The position numbers and the translations under genes are program-made. A model generated the notes under the pieces. It ran no database searches. It was not told where the DNA came from and saw nothing but the letters and a program-made list of their open reading frames with translations. From NCBI GenBank assembly GCA_032160545.1, contig JAVHVN010000192.1:1-14395 (forward strand): DNA of 14,395 nt, given 5' to 3'. Source of the DNA: DATGFB01 sp032160545. GTDB taxonomy: Bacteria > Actinomycetota > Actinomycetes > Mycobacteriales > Jatrophihabitantaceae. This document shows, one piece after another, positions 7,459 to 13,047 of the stretch; the first letter of the stretch is position 1; every line of letters begins with the position of its first letter.

Positions 7459-8097
7459 ATGAGGTTGCTTCTTGTGGGCGCAACAGGTGGTACGGGCGCT
7501 AGCCTGCTCGACCAAGCACTCATGGCCGGCCACGAGGTAACGGTGGTGGCGCGGGATCCGGAGAGGGTGCGGACCGAAGACCACCGCAGGCTGACCGTCG
7601 TGGCGGGAGACGTTCTCAACGACGGCCCATGGCGAACCGCTGTGGCCGGTCACGAGATCGCCCTGTCCTGTCTGGGCAGCGCCGATCGAAAGAGGCCGAC
7701 GGATATCTATTCACGCGGGACGCTCAACGTACTGGAGGCCATGGGCGCCAGTCCGTCGCGACGGCTCATCTGTCTCTCGTCAGGTGGGCTGGAAATCTCG
7801 CCGGACACCTCGTTCGGACAGCGGATCGTGACCGAACTCGTCATTCAGCGCATGTACCGCCACGCGTACCAGGACATGACACGGATGGAGACGCTCATCC
7901 ATCGGCAAGACATGCGATGGACGATCGTCAGGCCCCCCATGTTGACCGACCGCCCGGCTACCGGGAGCTACCGCACCGCGATCGGGACCCACTTGCTACG
8001 CGCCAAGTCGATCAGCCGGGCTGACTTGGCGCACTACATGCTGGGCGCGATCAACGATTCAACGACGTGGAAAGCCACGGTCGAGATCTCCAACTGA
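7459..8097 (+). CDS. NAD(P)-binding protein, NmrA-like/atypical SDR
   Basis: A 212-residue Rossmann-fold protein of the NAD(P)H-binding (SDR a5/NmrA-like, biliverdin reductase B-like) family. The dinucleotide loop is GATGGTG (residues 7-13) after the first beta strand MRLLLV. VVAGDVLND follows in the usual place for the third strand (about 48-56), and WTIVRPPMLTD (about 154-164) is the typical late motif of this family. The classical YxxxK active site of SDR enzymes is not evident, which fits an atypical reductase or a redox sensor. It has a strong ribosome binding site and is preceded by a palindromic promoter element. It converges with the MarR gene, leaving 38 bases between. Substrate unknown. 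Confidence 0.87.
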   Translation: MRLLLVGATGGTGASLLDQALMAGHEVTVVARDPERVRTEDHRRLTVVAGDVLNDGPWRTAVAGHEIALSCLGSADRKRPTDIYSRGTLNVLEAMGASPSRRLICLSSGGLEISPDTSFGQRIVTELVIQRMYRHAYQDMTRMETLIHRQDMRWTIVRPPMLTDRPATGSYRTAIGTHLLRAKSISRADLAHYMLGAINDSTTWKATVEISN

Positions 8098-8135
8098 CTA
8101 CGTCGACATCGTCTGCGGACCGGTCGAGCGGTTGT

Positions 8136-8636
8136 TCAGCGATCGCGGTCCGCGTCGGCGGGACCACGCCCGATCGACTTGTAGCCAGGGTGCACGCCGG
8201 GTGTCAGCTGTTGGCGCGCCGCGATCAGGGTGAGGGTCTCGATGAGAGCTGCCCGCTGCTCGCGGGAGAGTCCGGCCGTGATGTCGGCCTCGTGCGCCTT
8301 TCCGAGCCGGCCGATCGCGCCCATCATCTCGGTTCCTGCCGGGGTGAGGAACAGGGCGTTGAGCCGGCGGTCCTCGGTGCTGCGGCGACGTTCGACGAGA
8401 CCCCGCTGTTCGAGGTCGTCGACGAAGGCGACCACCCGGCTGGGAAGCAGGCCGAGCTGTTCGCTCAGCGCCTGCTGGCTGCGGCCAGGGCCCATCGCGA
8501 TGGCGCGCAGGATTCCCGCTTGCGCGGGGATCAGGTCCAGCTCGGCGATGCGGGCAGCGAATCGGTCGGCGGCGTGCTGGCCGAGCTGTGCGAGCAGAAA
8601 TGCAATTCCGCCGGTCTGGTGCTTGGCAGGAGCCAC
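8136..8636 (-). CDS. MarR-family transcriptional regulator
   Basis: A 166-residue winged-helix regulator, probably a dimeric repressor released by small phenolic or oxidising ligands, as is usual for MarR proteins. The helix-turn-helix covers about residues 53-81 (SQQALSEQLGLLPSRVVAFVDDL and following) and the wing is RRRSTEDRRLNALFLTPAG (about 83-101), with the conserved DRR. I chose GTG at 8636; a TTG at 8660 would add eight residues. No purine-rich site precedes either, while TACCCT on the minus strand lies about seven bases before the GTG, so a leaderless start is possible. It lies 70 bases downstream of the dehydrogenase gene on the same strand and may be co-transcribed with it. Its target may be the operator-like cluster at 9474-9528. 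Confidence 0.9.
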   Translation of the reverse strand: MAPAKHQTGGIAFLLAQLGQHAADRFAARIAELDLIPAQAGILRAIAMGPGRSQQALSEQLGLLPSRVVAFVDDLEQRGLVERRRSTEDRRLNALFLTPAGTEMMGAIGRLGKAHEADITAGLSREQRAALIETLTLIAARQQLTPGVHPGYKSIGRGPADADRDR

Positions 8637-8706
8637 GGAGAGAAGGGTATCAGCGCTCAACGGTTCACTCGCCGAACGGCATGGCGTCGAGGAACATCGG
8701 CAGCGG

Positions 8707-9471
8707 TCACAGCATGACCCGTCCGCCGCTGAGATCCAGCGTCGTCCCCGTTATCCAGGCCGATGCATCGCTCACCAGGAAGGCGACCGCGGACGCGACA
8801 TCGGCCCACGACCCGGTGCGCTTGAGCGGATGCAGCTGCGCGACCCGGTCCTGGATTTCCTGCGGGACCCGCTTGCCTTCGAACACGGGGCCGAGTGCGA
8901 TGACGTTGACCCGGACGTCGGCGTCGGCGACCTGCAGCGCGGTCTGCCTGCTGAGCATGATCAGGCCGGCCTTTGCGGCTCCGTAGGCGGGTGACGACGG
9001 CGAGGCGATCCGCCCAGCGGTCGACGCGATCGTCACCACGGCGCCGCTGCGCCGCTGCGTCATCGGCGGCACGAACTCGCGCAGGGTCAGGAATGCGGAG
9101 GTGAGGTTGACGTCGATGCCGGCGTTCCAGGCATCGAGGTCGAGTTCAGCGAGCGAGACCGGATCGCCTTGGCCACCGGTGCAGGCGCAGAGAATGTCGA
9201 CCGGCCCGAACGCGTGCTCGGCCCGTTCGCGCAGGCTGCGGAGCTGGTGTGGATCCGTGACGTCCGCTGGAATGCCGATTGCCGTACCGCCTGCGGCCTG
9301 CACCGCCTCGGTGGTCGCCGCGATCGCGACGGGGTCGCGGCCATTGACCACGACACGGGCACCCTGTCGGCCCAGCTCGCGGCAGATGCCGGAGCCGACT
9401 CCGTGGGAGCCGCCAGTGACGACCGCCGTCTTACCGGTGAGGTCGGAGTAATTGCCGGGCTTCGCTTCCAT
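8707..9471 (-). CDS. Short-chain dehydrogenase/reductase (classical SDR)
   Basis: A 254-residue NAD(P)-dependent oxidoreductase. The cofactor loop is TGGSHGVG (residues 19-26). The catalytic tetrad is N122 (DVNLTSAF), S150 (TIAS), Y163 and K167 (YGAAK). The usual NNAG motif near residue 97 is replaced by CACTGG, so the central sheet contact differs from standard members. R45 after the second strand (NGRDP) favours NADP. The C-terminus ITGTTLDLSGGRVML is typical of FabG-like SDRs. I start at MEAKPG (ATG at 9471); the longer frame runs through the divergent promoter region. No ribosome site is seen, and a -10-like CTATAA ends eight bases before the ATG, so a near-leaderless mRNA is possible. 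Substrate unknown. Confidence 0.93.
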   Translation of the reverse strand: MEAKPGNYSDLTGKTAVVTGGSHGVGSGICRELGRQGARVVVNGRDPVAIAATTEAVQAAGGTAIGIPADVTDPHQLRSLRERAEHAFGPVDILCACTGGQGDPVSLAELDLDAWNAGIDVNLTSAFLTLREFVPPMTQRRSGAVVTIASTAGRIASPSSPAYGAAKAGLIMLSRQTALQVADADVRVNVIALGPVFEGKRVPQEIQDRVAQLHPLKRTGSWADVASAVAFLVSDASAWITGTTLDLSGGRVML

Positions 9472-9473
9472 GG

Positions 9474-9528
9474 ATCGTTTATAGCACGAACGATATCCGA
9501 CGCATAAGATTATGATATCGTATCGTTC
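9474..9528. promoter_or_regulatory. Operator-like cluster of ATCGTT elements
   Basis: The AT-rich divergent gap holds ATCGTT (9474-9479), AACGAT (9489-9494) and ATCGTT (9522-9527), plus two copies of GATATC (9492-9497 and 9514-9519). The sequence GAACGATATC (9488-9497) is mirrored at 9514-9528, apart from an internal TATCG duplication. The elements overlap the likely promoters of both divergent genes. A binding site for the nearby MarR regulator is a reasonable inference, but not shown. Confidence 0.5.
9479..9507 (-). promoter_or_regulatory. Putative promoter of the dehydrogenase-marR unit
   Basis: On the minus strand TTATGC (9507-9502) and CTATAA (9484-9479) are separated by 17 bases. The expected start would be at or just before the ATG at 9471, giving a leaderless or near-leaderless transcript. 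The -35 match is weak. One AACGAT/ATCGTT element lies in the spacer and another overlaps the start region. Confidence 0.4.
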
Positions 9529-9567
9529 TCGGCAGGCACCTCGCGCGGATCTACGCCAACCGGCCCA

Positions 9568-9574
9568 GGAGAGG
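9568..9574 (+). promoter_or_regulatory. Ribosome binding site of the membrane protein gene
   Basis: GGAGAGG lies four bases before the ATG at 9579 and supports that start. Confidence 0.7.
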
Positions 9575-9578
9575 TTCG

Positions 9579-10271
9579 ATGACCACACCCGAGCTCGCTT
9601 CACACCGCCAGCAGCAGGGCGGCCCACCGCTAGGGGTGCTCGCCCTCGTCAGCACCGTGCTGTTCTTGATCGGTCTCTTCGTGGCGGCTGCGCTCGCCAA
9701 GGGATTCCCGCCCGCTCCGAGCGCGAACGCGGCCACGATCCAGCGGTACTTTTCCGCCCACCGGTCGGCGACGCGGGTGTCGGCGCTGTTCCAGTTCGCC
9801 GCGGCCGTGCCGCTCGCCCTGTACGCGGCGACGGCATCGGCGCGCTTGCGCAGCCTGGGGATCCGAGCGCCCGGCGCGACCATCGCGCTCGCCGGCGGCC
9901 TGCTGTCCGCGGCCTTCCTTGGCGTGTCGGCTCTGACGAGCTGGGTGCTCTCGCGTGCTGAAGTCGTGAGTGACCCGACGCTGGTGCGGGCCTTCCAGGA
10001 CTTCGGCTACATCACCGGAGGGCCGGCGCACGTCGTGTTTCTGGGGCTGCTCGTCGCGGGCACAGCCGTTCCGGCGATGCTGGCCCGGTTGCTACCGCGC
10101 CCGGTCGTGTTCGTCGGCTTGTTCTTGGCGGGAATCGCCGAGCTGTCGACGCTGAGCATCGCTACCGACACGCTCGCGTTCCTACTGCCGATCGCCCGGT
10201 TCCCGATCCTGATCTGGCTGATCGTCGCAGGATTCCAGCTGCCGCGCACCCGCCGGCGACAGAACGCTTGA
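9579..10271 (+). CDS. Six-helix membrane protein of unknown function
   Basis: A 230-residue integral membrane protein with about six hydrophobic segments (near residues 19-41, 66-86, 99-123, 148-168, 175-195 and 198-219) and a short basic tail. I do not recognise a catalytic motif. The last helix, IARFPILIWLIVAGFQLP, and the overall layout recall small DUF4386-like membrane proteins, but this is only a resemblance. The ATG has a good ribosome site. It is transcribed divergently from the dehydrogenase-marR pair across a gap with operator-like repeats, so all three may respond to the same signal. A role in efflux or membrane protection can be guessed from context only. Confidence 0.8.
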   Translation: MTTPELASHRQQQGGPPLGVLALVSTVLFLIGLFVAAALAKGFPPAPSANAATIQRYFSAHRSATRVSALFQFAAAVPLALYAATASARLRSLGIRAPGATIALAGGLLSAAFLGVSALTSWVLSRAEVVSDPTLVRAFQDFGYITGGPAHVVFLGLLVAGTAVPAMLARLLPRPVVFVGLFLAGIAELSTLSIATDTLAFLLPIARFPILIWLIVAGFQLPRTRRRQNA

Positions 10272-10282
10272 CGGACCTCGTC

Positions 10283-10299
10283 GATCACGATCGGTGATC
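10283..10299 (+). other. Short inverted repeat after the membrane protein gene
   Basis: GATCAC (10283-10288) and GTGATC (10294-10299) can form a six-bp stem with a five-base loop, 12 bases after the stop at 10271. It could be a weak terminator or a protein binding site in the cydA upstream region. No T-run follows, so the role is open. Confidence 0.3.
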
Positions 10300-10348
10300 C
10301 GGGCGACGCAGATTTCCAGCTAGCAGGGGTGCTGACTGGACGGTAGTT

Positions 10349-10378
10349 GCGAAGCCAGAAACCTTCGCCACCGCGAAG
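10349..10378 (+). promoter_or_regulatory. Two mutually exclusive hairpins just before cydA
   Basis: GCGAAG (10349-10354), CTTCGC (10363-10368) and GCGAAG (10373-10378) follow one another. The middle element can pair with the first (eight-base loop) or the third (four-base loop), but not with both. The second hairpin ends eight bases before the cydA ATG, where a ribosome site would be expected; no clear site is seen there. This could be a leader switch or a protein-binding repeat. Confidence 0.35.
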
Positions 10379-10386
10379 CTCAGCGC

Positions 10387-11793
10387 ATGGCATCCACGAG
10401 CTTCATGGACCTGTCGCGGTTGCAGTTCGCCACCACCGCCGCCTTCCACATGACCTTCCCGGCGCTGTCGGTCGGCTTGGCGTTCTTCCTAGTCATCTGC
10501 TACGCGTGCTACTGCAAGACCGACAACCCGGTCTACCTGCAGATGTTCCGGTTCTGGCGCAAGATCTTCGCAGTCGGCTTCGCGCTCGGGATCGTGGCCG
10601 GCGTCGTGCTCACCTTCGAGTTGGGCCTGAACTGGGGCAGGTACGCCCGAGCCGTCGGGCCGGTCCTCGGTCCGATGATCTGCCTCGAGGCATTGACGGC
10701 CTTCTTTCTCGAGGCCGCCTTCATCGGGATCCTGCTGTACGGCGAGGGACGAGTCAGCCGCAAGGTGACGATGGTCTCGGCGTGCATGGTGGCCCTGGGC
10801 GCGTTGCTGTCGACGGCGTGGATCCTGGCGGCGAACTCGTGGATGCAGACCCCGGCCGGGTACCAGGAGGTCAACGGGCAGTTCCAGGTCACCAGCTGGT
10901 ACCGGGCGATCTTCAATCCGGCGTTCGTCTGGCGCTTCCCGCACCAGGTGCTTGCGGTGCTGATCTCGGCCGCGTGGTTCATCGCCGCGATCGGGGCCTA
11001 CTACCTGCTGAAGCACCGGGCGGCGGAGTTCGCCCGCAAGACAATGTCCATCGGGCTGTTGAGTGCGGCGTTGCTGTTGCCGGTACAGCTCTATGTCGGC
11101 GACAGCACGGCCAGCTACGTGAGCAGTGTCTACCAGCCGGCCAAGGTCACGGCGGCCGAGGGCAACTTCACGAGCGGCAACACCGGCTGGAACGTCATCG
11201 TGATCCCGAACCAGCCGCAGCAGCGCGACGAGTACACGCTGAGCATCCCGCACGCGGGGAGCGTTTTCGTGTTCCACAACTTCTCCGGAGCGACTCCCGT
11301 GCCCGGTCTCGACTTGTTCCCGAAGGCGCTGCAACCGCCGGTGTGGCCGACGTTCTACGGGTTCAAGATCATGATCTTCGCGGCATGGGGCATGTTCTCG
11401 GTCGCGTTCATCGGGCTGGTGATGCGACTTCGCCGGCGGTTGTTCACCGAGCGCTGGTTCCTGCGGCTCGTGCTGTGGACCATGCCCGTCGGCGTCTTCG
11501 CCACGATCGCCGGGTGGGTGGTGTCCGAAGTCGGGCGGCAGCCGTGGGTGGTCAACGGCAAGCTGCTGACCGCCGCCGCGCCCTCGTCGCTGTCCACCGG
11601 CGAACTGATCGCCACCCTCGCGGCGTTCTGGGTCGTCTACCTCGGTCTGTTCGGAGCGTGGGTGCGCCACGTCGCGCACGAGGTTCGCAAGGGACCGGAC
11701 GACCTCCCTATGACCAGCGTGGACCCGACGCACGACCGTCCGCCGGTCCCATCGCACGAGGCCCTGTCGCCCGTGCCCGTCGGGTCGGAGTGA
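10387..11793 (+). CDS. cydA: Cytochrome bd-type quinol oxidase subunit I, CioA-like
   Basis: A 468-residue multi-helix subunit that holds the haems and oxidises quinol at the membrane. Haem ligands are visible: H21 (FHMTFPALSVG), H186 (RFPHQVLA) and probably M329 (YGFKIMIF). E101 and E109 in LEALTAFFLEA match E. coli E99 and E107. The conserved GRQPW is at 383-387, and K253 and E258 match the quinol-loop residues of E. coli. The quinol loop is short. FPALSVGLAF and STAWILAANSWMQTP resemble CioA-type enzymes more than the mycobacterial CydA I recall. ATG at 10387 puts the first histidine at 21; ATG at 10405 is an alternative. First gene of the bd operon; the cydB start is six bases downstream. 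Confidence 0.95.
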   Translation: MASTSFMDLSRLQFATTAAFHMTFPALSVGLAFFLVICYACYCKTDNPVYLQMFRFWRKIFAVGFALGIVAGVVLTFELGLNWGRYARAVGPVLGPMICLEALTAFFLEAAFIGILLYGEGRVSRKVTMVSACMVALGALLSTAWILAANSWMQTPAGYQEVNGQFQVTSWYRAIFNPAFVWRFPHQVLAVLISAAWFIAAIGAYYLLKHRAAEFARKTMSIGLLSAALLLPVQLYVGDSTASYVSSVYQPAKVTAAEGNFTSGNTGWNVIVIPNQPQQRDEYTLSIPHAGSVFVFHNFSGATPVPGLDLFPKALQPPVWPTFYGFKIMIFAAWGMFSVAFIGLVMRLRRRLFTERWFLRLVLWTMPVGVFATIAGWVVSEVGRQPWVVNGKLLTAAAPSSLSTGELIATLAAFWVVYLGLFGAWVRHVAHEVRKGPDDLPMTSVDPTHDRPPVPSHEALSPVPVGSE

Positions 11794-11799
11794 TCCCGG

Positions 11800-12837
11800 A
11801 TGGTCTTCTTCTGGATGGTCGTCATCCTGGCGTCGCTGCTGGCCTACGTGCTTCTGGACGGCTACGACCTGGGCATCGGCACGCTGAGCCTGTTCGAGCG
11901 CGACGCCGCCACTCGGCGCAACATGCTGGACGTCGTCGGCAACGTGTGGGACGGCAACGAGTCGTGGTTGATCCTGCTGGCGATGGCGCTGTGGGCGGCC
12001 TTTCCAGACGCCTATGCCACGGCGTTGCCCGCCCTGTACCTGCCGCTTGTCGTGATGCTGTTCGGCCTGATCTTTCGCGGCTTCGCCATCGAGATGGCAC
12101 TGCAACGGCCGGGCTTCGACCGGGTATGGGGGCGCCTGTTCGGCCTCGGGTCACTCGTCACGGCCTTCGCCCAGGGTGTCGCCCTCGGCGGACTGTTGAG
12201 CGGGATCACCGTGGTCAACCAGCAGTTCGCCGGCCGTACGTGGGACTTCCTCGGCCACGGCTACGCGTTGCTCACGGGGGTCGCAACCGTCCTGCTCTAC
12301 GCGTGGGCCGGAGCGGCGCAGCTGCAGGTGAAGCTCCCGGCTGACGAACGCGCGCGAGCCAGCCGCAGGCTGCGGTTGCTGACCGGCCCGGTCGTGGGGG
12401 TCAGCGCGATCTCCGCGGGCCTGCTGCCGGCTGCCAGCTCGGCGCCGCTGCGCCTGCACGGTGTCGATCGCTGGCTGCCTTTCGGCTACGGGGTGCTGAT
12501 CGCGGCCGGTGCGTCCTTCGCGGCCTGGCAATTTGCCGGGCGCTCACCGAGACACGTCAGTTTCTATGCCGCCGTGGCAGCTCAGACCTTCGGACTGCTG
12601 GCGCTGGTGAGCCTGTACTTCCCGGTGCTCGTCCCGCCGTCGGTCACGATCTACTCCGCGGCCGCCGGACGCAACACCCTGGTCTTCCTCACCGCGGTCA
12701 TCGGCATTCTCCTGCCGGGGACGATCGCGTACGCGCTCTACTCGCACTGGGTTTTCCGCGGCCCGGTGACGACCGATCCGGAGGCTGATGCGCCGCTCCC
12801 GCGCCACGGCGCCGCCGCACTCTCGACACCGAACTGA
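11800..12837 (+). CDS. cydB: Cytochrome bd-type quinol oxidase subunit II, CioB-like
   Basis: A 345-residue, roughly nine-helix subunit that pairs with CydA. Conserved motifs are LDGYDLGIG (residues 19-27), NVWDGNESWL (48-57) and IFRGFAIEM (91-99). The VTAFAQGVALGGLLSGI stretch (about 119-135) recalls CioB-type subunits. The start follows the cydA stop by six bases, with GGAG at 11787-11790 inside the end of cydA, so the two are translationally coupled. The C-terminal 30 residues are polar and alanine-rich. Its stop overlaps the ribosome site of the next small gene. Confidence 0.95.
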   Translation: MVFFWMVVILASLLAYVLLDGYDLGIGTLSLFERDAATRRNMLDVVGNVWDGNESWLILLAMALWAAFPDAYATALPALYLPLVVMLFGLIFRGFAIEMALQRPGFDRVWGRLFGLGSLVTAFAQGVALGGLLSGITVVNQQFAGRTWDFLGHGYALLTGVATVLLYAWAGAAQLQVKLPADERARASRRLRLLTGPVVGVSAISAGLLPAASSAPLRLHGVDRWLPFGYGVLIAAGASFAAWQFAGRSPRHVSFYAAVAAQTFGLLALVSLYFPVLVPPSVTIYSAAAGRNTLVFLTAVIGILLPGTIAYALYSHWVFRGPVTTDPEADAPLPRHGAAALSTPN

Positions 12838-12842
12838 AGGAG
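12836..12842 (+). promoter_or_regulatory. Ribosome binding site of the small cyd-operon gene
   Basis: GAAGGAG overlaps the cydB stop codon and lies seven bases before the ATG at 12850. It is one of the strongest ribosome sites in this window and supports the 65-codon gene as real. Confidence 0.8.
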
Positions 12843-12849
12843 TCGCACG

Positions 12850-13047
12850 ATGGCTGACCACAAGAAATGGCCGGCGTGGGCACGGATCGGCATGACGCTG
12901 TTGTTGCTGCCCGTGTGGGCGGCGGGCATCCTTGCCGCCGAGAACGACCTGAGCGGACTCGGCACCTGGTTCGACCCGCTGATGATCGGCCTGATGGCCG
13001 CCATCGTCGTCGTCGCGTGGCTCACCACCGCCCGCTCGCAACGTTGA
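12850..13047 (+). CDS. Small two-helix membrane protein in the cytochrome bd operon
   Basis: A 65-residue protein with two predicted membrane helices (about residues 11-30 and 43-59), a basic start MADHKKWPAWAR and a basic end ARSQR, so both termini are probably cytoplasmic. The link ENDLSGLGTWFDP is acidic and would face outside. It lies between cydB (12-base gap) and cydD, and its stop overlaps the cydD ATG in TGATG, so all are co-translated. It is not CydX-like: E. coli CydX is a single helix of 37 residues. By position it could be an accessory subunit of the oxidase or an assembly factor, but I recognise no family. Confidence 0.8.
   Translation: MADHKKWPAWARIGMTLLLLPVWAAGILAAENDLSGLGTWFDPLMIGLMAAIVVVAWLTTARSQR

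Noticed and set aside
8115..8153. Inverted repeat GCGGACC/GGTCCGC between the convergent NmrA-like and MarR genes as a terminator
   Set aside because: Only a seven-bp stem with a 25-base loop, partly inside the MarR coding end and without a T-run; too weak to call.
9472..9627. N-terminal extension of the dehydrogenase by 52 codons
   Set aside because: It would cross the AT-rich divergent promoter region and the start of the neighbouring gene, and has no SDR content.
10289..10386. CRP/FNR-type site in the cydA upstream region
   Set aside because: The ATCAC...GTGAT repeat has the reverse half-site order compared with the TGTGA...TCACA consensus.
10489..12105. Long minus-strand frame opposite cydA and cydB (538 codons)
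   Set aside because: Antisense artefact of GC bias; very rich in Arg, Asp, His and Gln with no hydrophobic core or family motif.
10347..12344. Long plus-strand frame spanning cydA and cydB (665 codons)
   Set aside because: Out-of-frame shadow of two clear cyd genes; the composition is Arg/Gly/Ala-rich without any recognisable motif.
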